Shown: piece after piece, positions 18,654 through 27,921 of the stretch
Layout of the letters: each line of letters begins with the position of its first letter
Numbering within the stretch: position 1 is the first letter of the stretch
NCBI GenBank assembly: GCA_029564115.1
Contig: JAKQQP010000253.1
Span: 1 to 57,972 of the forward strand
Direction: 5' to 3'
Length of the DNA stretch: 57,972 bases
DNA from: Candidatus Rifleibacteriota bacterium
GTDB taxonomy: Bacteria > Riflebacteria > Ozemobacteria > Ozemobacterales > Ozemobacteraceae
The notes under the pieces: generated by a model
What the model was told of the DNA's origin: nothing
Database searches by the model: none
Seen by the model: only the letters and a program-made list of their open reading frames with translations
Program-made: the position numbers and the translations under genes

Positions 18654-19535
18654 ATGCTTGTGAATTTTCTCAGAGGCTCGTGGGTGGCTTTGGTTACACC
18701 ATTCCTGGAAGACGGGCAAATCGACTTCAACGCATTCGAGAAGCTCATAGCCATGCAGACAGCAGCCAAAACTGATGGCTTGCTTATTTGCGGTACCACC
18801 GGAGAGTCGGTAACTCTTTCCCTTGACGAGAAAAAAGCCCTCATGTCGTCGGCGAAAAAACTGACAGGCGGCAATATTCCGCTGATGTTCGGCACCGGCG
18901 GCAACAACACCGCGGCGGTTGTCGAGCTTACGGCCCGCGCCGCAGAGCTGGGTGCTGATGCCGTTCTGGTGGTTACTCCTTACTACAATAAGCCGCCTCA
19001 GGATGGCCTTAAACTTCACTATAAAGCCGTGGCTGCAGCTACAAAGCTTCCGGTGCTGCTTTATAACGTGCCTGGCCGCACTGGCTGCAATTTGCTGCCT
19101 GACACTGTTATCGAACTGGCCGCGATCGAAAATATTGTGGCGGTAAAAGAAGCCTCTGGAAACCTCGACCAGATAATGGAAATAATACGCCGGGCGCCTG
19201 AAGGTTTTGTCCTGTTCTCTGGGGACGACGGCCTCAATCTTCCGATTATGGCGTGTGGCGGAGTTGGCACTATTTCGGTGACCGCCAACGTGGCACCGGT
19301 CATGATGAAAAAATTCAACGATGCCGCCCTCTCTGGTAACTGGCAATTGGCAAAAGAACTGCATTACCGACTTCTAGAGCTTCATCGTGGCCTGTTTGTC
19401 GAAGCGAACCCGCTGCCGGCAAAAGCAGCGCTTGCTAATGCAGGTCTTATCGAAGATTTTACCCGCCTGCCTCTGTGTCGGCCGTCGACAAAGGCCAGGG
19501 AACTGATGATAAAACTGACTACCGGCCTGGAGTAA
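18654..19535 (+). CDS. dapA: 4-hydroxy-tetrahydrodipicolinate synthase
   Basis: 293 residues, the normal DapA length. It condenses pyruvate with aspartate semialdehyde in the lysine/diaminopimelate pathway. The active site is visible: GTTGES at 47-52, Tyr137 in LLYNVPGRTG, Arg142 and the Schiff-base Lys165 in VAVKEASG. The frame runs on upstream to 18570, but the ATG at 18654 is preceded by GGGGGA (18644-18649) and matches the family start, so the longer form is rejected. It opens an eight-gene run ending with trmFO; the TTG start of cdaA follows four bases after its stop. Diaminopimelate feeds peptidoglycan, which fits its pairing with the c-di-AMP enzyme CdaA. Confidence 0.95.
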   Translation: MLVNFLRGSWVALVTPFLEDGQIDFNAFEKLIAMQTAAKTDGLLICGTTGESVTLSLDEKKALMSSAKKLTGGNIPLMFGTGGNNTAAVVELTARAAELGADAVLVVTPYYNKPPQDGLKLHYKAVAAATKLPVLLYNVPGRTGCNLLPDTVIELAAIENIVAVKEASGNLDQIMEIIRRAPEGFVLFSGDDGLNLPIMACGGVGTISVTANVAPVMMKKFNDAALSGNWQLAKELHYRLLELHRGLFVEANPLPAKAALANAGLIEDFTRLPLCRPSTKARELMIKLTTGLE

Positions 19536-19539
19536 AGCA

Positions 19540-20355
19540 TTGGCACAACTGATAGAACTTCTGCTGGCAATTGCGCGCGATATCTCGTTTATCGATATCT
19601 TTGATATTGCTCTGGTCAGCTACGGAATTTATCGCGCCCTTCTCTTTATCGAAGGCACGCGGGCCTACAACCTGCTCAAGGGCCTTGGCATAATTCTCAT
19701 TCTTCTGGTCATTACCAAAGACCTCGATTTCAACACCGTCAGCTGGATACTTTCCAATGCTCTGCCGACAGGTTTCCTGGCGCTGGTGGTGATTTTTCAG
19801 CCAGAATTGCGCCGAGCCCTCGAAGATATCGGCAAGGGGAAATTTCTTGGCGAGCAGATTGCCTTTGAAGAGTCTGTCGAGGAGCTGGCCGACGAGGTTT
19901 GTAAAGCTATCGAGAACTGTGCTCGCAAGCGTATTGGCGCTCTGATAGTTTTTGAGCAGGAGATTGGTCTGAAAGATTTTACCGAAAATGGCGTAATGAT
20001 GCGCAGCAAAATTTCGGCTGAACTGCTGAATACGATTTTTATGCCATTCACGCCGCTCCACGATGGGGCCGTAATTATCAAAGGCTCATACATAGAAGCG
20101 GCTGCCTGCTTTCTGCCATCGGCCAGTAATCACAGTGAAGTGGCCAAGGAGCTGGGTTCCCGCCACCGAGCCGCTATCGGCGTCTCTGAGATAACCGATG
20201 CTCTTGTCTTTGTTGTCAGTGAAGAGACCGGTCAGATTTCCAAAGCAAAGGGCGGGAAACTCACCCGCGGTCTTACCGGCGATCGCATCAAAAAACTCGT
20301 GGCGGCAGCTTTTACGAGAGTTAATAGAGCAAGGGGGATATTTGGCAGGAAATGA
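19540..20355 (+). CDS. cdaA: membrane diadenylate cyclase CdaA
   Basis: 271 residues: three N-terminal membrane helices (about 10-90), then a DisA_N cyclase domain. The catalytic signatures are both present: LHDGAV (Asp-Gly-Ala at 175-177) and GSRHRA (Arg-His-Arg at 208-210). The enzyme makes c-di-AMP from two ATP at the membrane; in Firmicutes it is controlled by the YbbR protein CdaR and is linked to GlmM and wall synthesis. It starts at a TTG (19540) with GGAG at 19529-19532; no ATG fits. It overlaps the YbbR gene by four bases (ATGA), so the pair is translationally coupled. glmM is not in the window, although glmS is at 42311. Confidence 0.93.
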   Translation: MAQLIELLLAIARDISFIDIFDIALVSYGIYRALLFIEGTRAYNLLKGLGIILILLVITKDLDFNTVSWILSNALPTGFLALVVIFQPELRRALEDIGKGKFLGEQIAFEESVEELADEVCKAIENCARKRIGALIVFEQEIGLKDFTENGVMMRSKISAELLNTIFMPFTPLHDGAVIIKGSYIEAAACFLPSASNHSEVAKELGSRHRAAIGVSEITDALVFVVSEETGQISKAKGGKLTRGLTGDRIKKLVAAAFTRVNRARGIFGRK

Positions 20356-21587
20356 CAGACCGAATATGGCTAAAAACCCTCTCGATATTGCTCGGCGTTT
20401 TCGCCTGGATCTACGTCAATCTCGTGATTCCGCCCCAGATAAGACGAAACATCGAGGCTGAAGTAGAATACCGCAACGTCCCCGAAAACGTAAAAATTAC
20501 CCCTGCAAAGCCTTCCGTAAATGTGCAGATAGAGGGCACCAGACGCGATTTCATTCTCTCCCGCGATAATAAACTACAGGTAACTGTCGATCTTTATAAC
20601 CTCAGACCCGGACGGGCGCAGTTGCCGGTGAGAGTGACCTCGTCGTCGGGGCTTTCGGTGATTTCAGTTTCTCCGGCCCAGATTCAGATCGAAGCTGTTC
20701 CCATTATCCGCAAAAAAGTCGATGTCAGGGCTGAGATTCTCGGGCAGCCGGCTGAAGGCTATCTGGCCGATACACCTGTCCTGAACCCACCGCAGGTTAC
20801 CGTTGAAGGGCCGGAGTCACTCGTCAGGCGTGTAACAGCCTGTCAGGTCGATCTTAACCTCGAGCAGGTTAAAAATTCCCTCAGTGAACAGCGCGAGGTT
20901 AAGGCTGTTCTCGAAAGCGGCGTTACCAACGACGAAATAATCGTCAGTCCCGCAAAAATCAATGTGGATGTCACCGTTAAGCAGGGCTATCCTTCAGTGA
21001 CGCTGCCGGTTGCCAAACCTGTTTTTATCAATAAACTCCCCGAGGGGAAAAAGCTCGACGGCTTCAAAGTTTCGCCTGAAACTGTTCAAATCACCGGGCC
21101 TGGGCGGTTGCTCGCTCCTCTACGTGATATTTCCTTTCGACCTGTCGATCTTTCTAAGATTGATAAATCCGAAGCGATTCCGGTTAAGCTTGAATTGCCC
21201 AGTGAAAAGGTACGATTGATTTCTTCCGAAGCCGTAGTCATAAACGTTACGGTTGTTGACTCCAAAGTTACCCGTGTCTATCAAGGGCTGCCCTTCGAAT
21301 TGAAAAAGGGTCCGCACCAGCACGCCTCGGTTTCAGTTTCCTCGTATTCCATGGAAGTTGAAGGCTTCATTAAAGATATCGATCGGATCAGCAATGCCAA
21401 GTTACAGATGGTGCTCGATGTCGAAAAAATGAAGCCGGGCAGTTACCCGGTCAATCTCACTGCCCCGATCGGGCTTCCTGAAGATGTTTCGGTCGTAAAA
21501 ATTACGCCGGAAGCTTTGCATGTACAGATAAGCGAGTTGACCGACCAGTCCGGGCAGACCGATAAAACCCCGGAAAACCCTCAATAA
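20352..21587 (+). CDS. cdaR: YbbR-domain protein, CdaA regulator-like
   Basis: 411 residues: one N-terminal membrane helix (TLSILLGVFAWIYVNLVI, about residues 8-25) and then about four YbbR repeats of 80-85 residues outside the membrane. Each has a VRAEILG/VTVEGPE-type strand pattern (for example PVLNPPQVTVEGPESLVRRV). In Gram-positive bacteria the equivalent protein CdaR binds CdaA and tunes c-di-AMP synthesis. The ATGA overlap with cdaA supports the same partnership here. The tail is polar, with no further domain. The name is by synteny and architecture. Confidence 0.85.
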   Translation: MTDRIWLKTLSILLGVFAWIYVNLVIPPQIRRNIEAEVEYRNVPENVKITPAKPSVNVQIEGTRRDFILSRDNKLQVTVDLYNLRPGRAQLPVRVTSSSGLSVISVSPAQIQIEAVPIIRKKVDVRAEILGQPAEGYLADTPVLNPPQVTVEGPESLVRRVTACQVDLNLEQVKNSLSEQREVKAVLESGVTNDEIIVSPAKINVDVTVKQGYPSVTLPVAKPVFINKLPEGKKLDGFKVSPETVQITGPGRLLAPLRDISFRPVDLSKIDKSEAIPVKLELPSEKVRLISSEAVVINVTVVDSKVTRVYQGLPFELKKGPHQHASVSVSSYSMEVEGFIKDIDRISNAKLQMVLDVEKMKPGSYPVNLTAPIGLPEDVSVVKITPEALHVQISELTDQSGQTDKTPENPQ

Positions 21588-21607
21588 CGACGCCAAAAGG
21601 AACTTCA

Positions 21608-23929
21608 ATGGAAAACAGCAGTCAGTATTTTGTCGAAATGTTTTCTAACGCCGGCAGACAAAAACGTCTCGACCTGTTGCGCAAAATAGCGGCCAAAAAA
21701 GATGAAAACGCCCTGCAATTTCTGGTTACATGTTTTGCCGATGAATTTTGGGTCGTCCGCAAAGCAGCGGCTGATATCGTCAGAAGCTACGGTGAAGTGG
21801 CGGTGCCGGTTCTTGCAGGGGCTTTGAATTCTTACAACCAGGATATTCAGCACTGGTCGCTGCAGATTCTCGGCGAACTCGGCCCGAAAGGGCTGCCTGC
21901 AGTTCTCAGAGCCATGAAAAGCCCTAATGCAGAAATACGCTATTTTGCCTGCAGTGCTATTGGTGCTTCAACTATTCCGCAGGGTGTGACCATGCTGCTC
22001 AAAGCTCTGGGTGATGAGCGCTGGCGCGTGCGAAAATCAGCTTCAGAAGCTCTCGTTAAATATGGTGAGGCAGTGATCGCGCCGTTGCAGCAGGTTCTCA
22101 AGCTGACCGAAGACGAAGACATCAGATTCTGGACCATCAAAACTCTCGGGAAACTCGGCCCGAAAGCTCAGAGGTTTTTGCTCGAAGCTTTGCGTAATGG
22201 CGATAAACAGACCAGATATGTAATTGCCGCCGCCCTTGGTGAATCCGGTGACAAAAGGGTAATCAGGGTGCTGATCGAATCTCTGGCAGACCCCGATTGG
22301 ACCATCAGGAAAAGTGCCACCATGGCTCTCGCAGAAATCGGCGACAACGCTGTCGATATGATGCTCGAGTATCTGCGCGGCCCGAATGAAGATATTCGAG
22401 ATGGTTGTCTGAGGGCATTGGTCAAGGCCGGCAACGCCAGTCTGCAAAAACTTTTCGATGAAATTATCAAGATGGACGAAAACCATCGATTTTTGATTCG
22501 CAAGTCTATTGTCAAAATTGGCGCCAGAGTTGTTGAACCTCTGATGCGTCTCTTCAAACTTCAGAACCCTGAAATATTGGCTTTCGCCGTTTCGGCTCTG
22601 GGTGAAATCGGTAACCCGCGGGCCGTTCCGGTTCTGGTTGGCGGCCTCTCACACGCAGATTGGAACGTCAGGCGCAGCAGCGCTTATGCTCTCACCGAAA
22701 TTGGTGAACGCGGCGTCGACAAAATCGCCGAAGCCCTTAAAAGCTCTAATGATGACGTTCGCTACTGGGTGACCCGCATCCTGGAAAGTATCGGCGAACC
22801 CGGAGTCCCATATCTGATAAGGGCTCTCAAAGATCAGAACCGCGAAATCAGATTTTTTGCCGCTCGGGCGCTTGGCAGCTCGTTCGATTCTTCTGTTGCA
22901 AGATCACTCGTTAATTCGCTTGCCGACGAGGTCTGGAGCGTCAGGAAAGCCGCTGCCGAGAGTATCTGCCGCCTCGATAATCCTCCCGTAGACGAATTGT
23001 TGCGCCATATCGCCAGTGATAACGAAGATATCAGGCACTGGATAAGCCGGATCATCAAGGAAATAGGACTGCGATTTTTGCCGAAGATCATCGAGGCTAT
23101 GCGCAAGGGCGATGCGGAACTTCGACTTTATGCCTGTCAGGCCGCCGGACTCATCGACTCCCCGGATCTCGTCGAACCCCTTATTTTGGCCCTACGTGAC
23201 GACAGTGAGTGGGTTAGAACCTATGCGGCGATTTCACTTGGGCAGACAGGCGACCCACGTTCGATTATTCCACTGATCAGAAGCTTCTCTGACCGCAACA
23301 CCGATGTTCACCGCAATGTGGTCGCTGCTTTTGAGCGTCTTGGTGACAGGGTTTTCAAAGAGCTGATCAAATGTATCGAAGGCAACGATGTAGAATTGCG
23401 ACGCAATGCCGCGCTGGCACTTGCTGAAATGCACGATGATCGCGGTGTCGATCATATTATAATCCTGATGGAAGATTCCGACGAAACGGTGCGTGCCAGC
23501 GCCGCCGAAGCTCTTGGCGGTTTCCCCGGGCTCAAGGCTCGCACCATACTCAATGAAGCGCTCGAAGATTCATCTGTCAAGGTCAGACTTGCTGCTGTCA
23601 AGGCTCTTGGCGATCTTGATACCGAGCTGGACGCTATTGCGCTGATGCATTATGCCGGAAAAGTTCGTGAAGAGCGCGAAGCGCGCGTAGTGAAACGCAC
23701 TTTGAGCGAGATGGCCCTCAACAACCCCGATCTGTTTATCGAACTGTTCAAAAACGAGCACAGCAACATCAAAACTATGGCCTGTGAAGCCATAGTGATG
23801 GCCGGCATGGATCTGATGGCCCGCCTGACCCAGGTCGCTACTGAATCTAAAGATGAGACAGTAGTGTTCTGGTGCAAAAAAGCGATGAAGCAGATCAAAC
23901 AACCCCGGGAGAACATGTTCTATGGCTGA
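21608..23929 (+). CDS. large HEAT-repeat protein
   Basis: 773 residues made almost entirely of about two dozen HEAT/PBS-lyase-type helical repeats of roughly 31 residues. The repeating pattern is DExWxVRKAAAxxLxxxG alternating with NxDIRxWxxxxLxxxG (for example DERWRVRKSASEALVKYG, DPDWTIRKSATMALAEIG). There is no signal peptide and no catalytic domain, so it is a cytoplasmic scaffold for protein binding. A regular alternation of 'VRKAA' and 'IRxWxxR/ILGEIG' units hints at growth by duplication of two-repeat blocks. AAAAGGAA before the ATG supports the start. It overlaps dprA by eight bases, which places it firmly in the dapA-trmFO operon. Partner unknown. Confidence 0.88.
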   Translation: MENSSQYFVEMFSNAGRQKRLDLLRKIAAKKDENALQFLVTCFADEFWVVRKAAADIVRSYGEVAVPVLAGALNSYNQDIQHWSLQILGELGPKGLPAVLRAMKSPNAEIRYFACSAIGASTIPQGVTMLLKALGDERWRVRKSASEALVKYGEAVIAPLQQVLKLTEDEDIRFWTIKTLGKLGPKAQRFLLEALRNGDKQTRYVIAAALGESGDKRVIRVLIESLADPDWTIRKSATMALAEIGDNAVDMMLEYLRGPNEDIRDGCLRALVKAGNASLQKLFDEIIKMDENHRFLIRKSIVKIGARVVEPLMRLFKLQNPEILAFAVSALGEIGNPRAVPVLVGGLSHADWNVRRSSAYALTEIGERGVDKIAEALKSSNDDVRYWVTRILESIGEPGVPYLIRALKDQNREIRFFAARALGSSFDSSVARSLVNSLADEVWSVRKAAAESICRLDNPPVDELLRHIASDNEDIRHWISRIIKEIGLRFLPKIIEAMRKGDAELRLYACQAAGLIDSPDLVEPLILALRDDSEWVRTYAAISLGQTGDPRSIIPLIRSFSDRNTDVHRNVVAAFERLGDRVFKELIKCIEGNDVELRRNAALALAEMHDDRGVDHIIILMEDSDETVRASAAEALGGFPGLKARTILNEALEDSSVKVRLAAVKALGDLDTELDAIALMHYAGKVREEREARVVKRTLSEMALNNPDLFIELFKNEHSNIKTMACEAIVMAGMDLMARLTQVATESKDETVVFWCKKAMKQIKQPRENMFYG

Positions 23930-25046
23930 TTTTCCCATGGCTGACCGGCGTTTGCCATGGCTGAAGCTGGCTTCGATGCAATGGCTCGGGGCCACTCTCG
24001 CCGCCAGCCTCATCAAAGAATTCGAAACACCTCAGAGGGCTTTTAGAGCCACACGCAGTGAGCTTCTGCGCATCAAAGGCTGGGATGTAAACAGAGCCGA
24101 TCGATTCGTCAGCGAAGTGCCCCGCCTCGAACCGGTCTGCCCACCCGAAGTGCTTGACCGAAGAGATATCAGGCTTGTATGTTTTAACGACGAAGATTAC
24201 CCACCGTTGTTGCGCGAGATTCCCGATTCGCCGGTGGCGCTTTTCGTCAGCGGTGACTGCAATTTTGCCGGCGCTCCGGCCATTGCCATCGTTGGTGCCC
24301 GCAACGGCACGCAGATGGGTTATGATATCGCCAGAGATTTTGCTTTGCAGCTGGCCCGGGCTGGTTTTATCGTTGTCAGCGGTCTGGCTCTGGGCATCGA
24401 TACTTACGCTCATCGCGGCGCTCTCGAAGCCGATGGCCGCACTATTGCGGTTCTGGCCAATGGCCCCGACGTGGTTTACCCGCGCGGCAACCAGAAAATG
24501 CGTCAGTCGATTCTTAAAAGAGGCGCCATAATTTCCGAATATGCCCCGGGGGTTATCGCCAGGCCATGGTTTTTCCCCGTTCGCAATCGTATAATTTCAG
24601 GAATGTGCGTTGCGACCCTGGTCGTTGAGGCCAGTGCCCGCAGCGGCTCATTGATCACTGCCCGCCTCGCCGGCGAACAAAACCGCGAGGTATTCGCCAT
24701 TCCGGGTTGTATTAAGTCAAAAGTCTCTGAAGGCACGATCAGTTTAATCAACGACGGTGCCAATCTGGTAACTGACCCGAATGAAATTATCGAGTATTTT
24801 TCGGAGCTTTTGCCGGCAAAGTCAGCTGCGCAAGAATCTTTTTTACAGGATGATTTAAGTGAAGAAGAACGGCGCTTGCTTTCTCAGCTTGCTTCAGAGC
24901 CGGTTGCCGTAGATCGGTTGCTCGAAAACGGCTGGCAGCGTGAACGATTGTTTTCTTTACTTTTGCAGCTCGAAATGAGAGATTATGTTATAAAACTATC
25001 TGGAAGCAGTTATCAGGCTAGAAAAAAAGTGAATGAAAAAAGGTAG
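23922..25046 (+). CDS. dprA: DNA-processing protein DprA/Smf
   Basis: 374 residues. It has an N-terminal helical (HhH-like) domain, then the extended Rossmann DprA core with VGARNGTQMGYDIA, SGLALGIDTYAHRGAL, GPDVVYPRGN, SEYAPG and FPVRNRIISG. It ends in a winged-helix DprA_WH domain (about 305-374, DDLSEEERRLLSQLASEPVA). DprA loads RecA onto incoming single strands in natural transformation. With the pseudopilins, secretin and GspF downstream it could belong to an uptake route, but no comEA or comEC is in the window. Start overlaps the HEAT gene by eight bases. Confidence 0.95.
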   Translation: MADFPMADRRLPWLKLASMQWLGATLAASLIKEFETPQRAFRATRSELLRIKGWDVNRADRFVSEVPRLEPVCPPEVLDRRDIRLVCFNDEDYPPLLREIPDSPVALFVSGDCNFAGAPAIAIVGARNGTQMGYDIARDFALQLARAGFIVVSGLALGIDTYAHRGALEADGRTIAVLANGPDVVYPRGNQKMRQSILKRGAIISEYAPGVIARPWFFPVRNRIISGMCVATLVVEASARSGSLITARLAGEQNREVFAIPGCIKSKVSEGTISLINDGANLVTDPNEIIEYFSELLPAKSAAQESFLQDDLSEEERRLLSQLASEPVAVDRLLENGWQRERLFSLLLQLEMRDYVIKLSGSSYQARKKVNEKR

Positions 25047-25049
25047 GCT

Positions 25050-25544
25050 ATGAACAACATTAAAAGCCCGTTGACCAACATCATGAAAATCATGAATATC
25101 GTCATTGAACGCATCGAAAGCAGCGGGATCGACGAAACAGGCCGTGACCCCATGGTCAGTAAGTTGCTCGAAAAAGGTTTTACATTGAATGATATCGATA
25201 CTGCCATGGGCCTGGTGGCAATGATAACTTCAAAAGTAGATCCGATTCTCAGAGTCGGCGATAGAAAGCACCACGATGACGGCAAAATGAGCGGAATCAG
25301 GCACCTGCACGCTTGTGAGGCGGCAAGGTTGTTGCCCGAAGCTCAGCAGTTGCTGCTCAAACTCGTTGAAGATGGTGTAATAACCCAGCTGCACTTTGAA
25401 AAAACGCTCGAATACATCTGGAAAGCTGACCTGCGCCAGGTTTCAGCCTCTCGGCTCGAACTTATCATCATCATGAATAAGCCGGCCACCGAAATAGAGG
25501 CCACGGAAGACGTGCCCGCACCCCATTCAATAGAGCTTCATTGA
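25050..25544 (+). CDS. smg: Smg family protein (DUF494)
   Basis: 164 residues, alpha-helical, with the DUF494/Smg pattern: an N-terminal helix (TNIMKIMNIVIERIESSG), a middle winged-helix-like stretch (LEKGFTLNDIDTAMGLVAMI), and an R-LHACEAARLLPEAQQLLLKL block followed by LEYIWKADLRQVSASRLELI. Smg lies between dprA (smf) and a topA-type gene in gammaproteobacteria, and the same order is kept here (three bases after dprA, 28 before topA), which strengthens the call. Its molecular role is unknown. The N-terminus is longer than in E. coli. Confidence 0.8.
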   Translation: MNNIKSPLTNIMKIMNIVIERIESSGIDETGRDPMVSKLLEKGFTLNDIDTAMGLVAMITSKVDPILRVGDRKHHDDGKMSGIRHLHACEAARLLPEAQQLLLKLVEDGVITQLHFEKTLEYIWKADLRQVSASRLELIIIMNKPATEIEATEDVPAPHSIELH

Positions 25545-25572
25545 GCTTTTGCGCGTCGGCCCTGGAGGAAAA

Positions 25573-27921
25573 ATGACCAAAAACCTTATAATCGTAGAAT
25601 CACCAGGCAAAATCAAAACCCTTTCTAAATTTCTGGGAAAAGATTTTGTTGTCGAAGCCAGTAAAGGCCATGTAATCGATCTGCCTCCGTCAAGGTTCGG
25701 TGTCAGCACCGAAAACGGTTTTGTGCCTGATTTTCACGTCGTGAAAGACCGCAAAGAAGTGATTCTGCGTCTGCAGAAGGTTGCCCGCACCGTCGACCGC
25801 ATTTATCTCGCTCCCGATCCTGACCGTGAAGGCGAGGCTATCAGCTGGCACCTGGCCAACGTGCTCAATATCGACCCCATGTCGGCCTGTCGCATAACTT
25901 TTAACTCGATTACCAGAGAAGACGTTCTCAAGTCTCTCGAACAGCCGCGTAACATTGATTTCGCCCTGGTGAATGCTCAGCAGTCGCGGCGAATTCTCGA
26001 CCGTCTTGTCGGCTACCGTCTTTCGCCACTTCTCTGGCAGAAAATATGCCTGGGTCTGTCAGCAGGCCGGGTGCAGTCTGTCGCCGTGGCCCTGATCTGC
26101 CAGCGCGAAAAAGAAATACTCGCCTTCAAACCCGAAGAATACTGGACAATAACCGCCGACGTCAAAGGCGACAAACAACGGAAATTTCAGCTCAAACTGG
26201 TTAAACTGGCCGGGCGCAAGTCCACTGTCCCGGATAAAGCTTCTGCCGATGCAATACTTGCCCGGATTAAAACTGCAGACCTTCGTATTACCACGGTAAG
26301 CAGCCGCGAGCGTCGTCAGACACCTCCGCCACCTTTCATTACCAGCACCATGCAGGCCGAAGCAGCCCAGAAGTTCGGCTTCACCCCTCGTCGCACCATG
26401 TCGGTTGCCCAAAAACTCTATGAAGGCGTCGAGGTTGGCAGCGAAGGTCAGGTTGGTCTGATAACCTACATGCGAACCGACTCGGTGCGCATCGCCCCCG
26501 AAGGCCTCTCTGAACTCAAAGATTTTCTCAAAGAAAATTTCAGCGCCGAATATCGTCTCGAACATGCTCGCAGTTTTAAGATGAAAAAGGGCGCCCAGGA
26601 TGCCCACGAAGCCATCAGGCCGACTTCCGTGCATCGCACCCCCGAAAGCATGGCTCCGTTCCTCAAACCTGAGCTTCTCAAACTTTATTCTCTAATCTGG
26701 AAACGCTACGTTGCCTCGCAGATGGCTGACGCCCGTTACAATGTCGTGACCGTCGAGGTCGACGTCGATGGTGCAATTCTGCAGACGGCAGGTACCACAA
26801 TGATTTTTGATGGTTTTACCTCGCTTTACAATGTCAGCAAAGATGAAGACGCAGAGCTTGAAGCGGATGGCCCGGCCGAAGAAGGCAAACAGAAGTTGCC
26901 GCCCCTCGAAAAGGGCGAAGCGCTGCAGCTGTGCAGCTGTGGTGGCGAGCAACATTTTACGGCGCCACCACCACGTTACAGCGAGTCTTCTCTGATAAAA
27001 ACCCTCGAAAAAGAGGGCATCGGTCGCCCTTCTACCTATGCCACCATCGTCGATACCATTCAGCAGCGCAAATACGTGCGCAAGGTCGATGGGCGGTTTC
27101 AGCCTTCAGACGCGGCTTTTGTCGTGAATTACATTCTCGAAAAATGTTTCTCCGACATCATCAACCCAGGGTTCACAGCCAGCATGGAAAACTCTCTCGA
27201 CCGCATCGAAGAAGGGGAAGTCGATTGGGTGCATGTGCTTCGTGAATTTTATGAGCCTTTTATGCGCGATCTCAAGATTGCCGAAGAAAGCATAGACAAA
27301 ATTCAGATACCCTCTGATATAAAATGCGAAAAATGCGGCCAGGTAATGCTCGTCAGACTGGGGCGCAGCGGCAAGTTTCTTGCTTGCTCGGGTTACCCTG
27401 AGTGCAAATCGACTATCAATATCCCAGAAGAAATCCTTCTATTCGCCGAGGGCATTCCGCAGCCGCCGATGCCCATGACCGCACTGCTCGAAAGCGCCGG
27501 GGCTTCGGCCACCGCCGAACTTGAACTCATTGAGGAAAAATGCGACAAGTGCGGGTCAGACATGCATATCAGGGCTGGCAAATTCGGCCGTTTTATTGCC
27601 TGTACTAATTACCCGGCTTGTAAGAATACCCGGCCGGTTGTTAAAGAAATTGGCGTTAATTGCCCGGTTGTCGGCTGCGGCGGCAAAATGCTCGAAAAAA
27701 AATCGAAGCGTGGCCGCCTGTTTTACGGTTGTTCCAATTACCCCGCCTGCACACTTACCACCTGGGCGAAGCCCACCGGCGAGCTATGCCCTGATTGCGG
27801 TTCAGCACTTGTCTGGCACGCTACTAAAAAGCTCGGTAATTACATAAAGTGTTCAGGTAAAGGTTGTAAGTTTAAATCGTTCCCGGAAGGCACAGATCAT
27901 GACGAGCAGCAAGAAGAATAA
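25573..27921 (+). CDS. topA: DNA topoisomerase I (type IA)
   Basis: 782 residues. The Toprim domain opens with IIVESPGKIKTLSKFLG and has DPDREGEAISWHL. The active-site tyrosine is Tyr299 in LITYMRTDS. After the toroid core come four zinc ribbons: CEKCG...CSGYPEC, CDKCG...CTNYPAC, CPVVGCGG...CSNYPAC and CPDCG...CSGKGC. They contact DNA and RNA polymerase in homologues. It relaxes negative supercoils. The frame is open from 25549, but the ATG at 25573 has GGAGGA at 25564-25569 and the family start MTKNLIIVESPGK. Its last 23 bases overlap trmFO, as topA-trmFO neighbours do in many bacteria. Confidence 0.97.
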   Translation: MTKNLIIVESPGKIKTLSKFLGKDFVVEASKGHVIDLPPSRFGVSTENGFVPDFHVVKDRKEVILRLQKVARTVDRIYLAPDPDREGEAISWHLANVLNIDPMSACRITFNSITREDVLKSLEQPRNIDFALVNAQQSRRILDRLVGYRLSPLLWQKICLGLSAGRVQSVAVALICQREKEILAFKPEEYWTITADVKGDKQRKFQLKLVKLAGRKSTVPDKASADAILARIKTADLRITTVSSRERRQTPPPPFITSTMQAEAAQKFGFTPRRTMSVAQKLYEGVEVGSEGQVGLITYMRTDSVRIAPEGLSELKDFLKENFSAEYRLEHARSFKMKKGAQDAHEAIRPTSVHRTPESMAPFLKPELLKLYSLIWKRYVASQMADARYNVVTVEVDVDGAILQTAGTTMIFDGFTSLYNVSKDEDAELEADGPAEEGKQKLPPLEKGEALQLCSCGGEQHFTAPPPRYSESSLIKTLEKEGIGRPSTYATIVDTIQQRKYVRKVDGRFQPSDAAFVVNYILEKCFSDIINPGFTASMENSLDRIEEGEVDWVHVLREFYEPFMRDLKIAEESIDKIQIPSDIKCEKCGQVMLVRLGRSGKFLACSGYPECKSTINIPEEILLFAEGIPQPPMPMTALLESAGASATAELELIEEKCDKCGSDMHIRAGKFGRFIACTNYPACKNTRPVVKEIGVNCPVVGCGGKMLEKKSKRGRLFYGCSNYPACTLTTWAKPTGELCPDCGSALVWHATKKLGNYIKCSGKGCKFKSFPEGTDHDEQQEE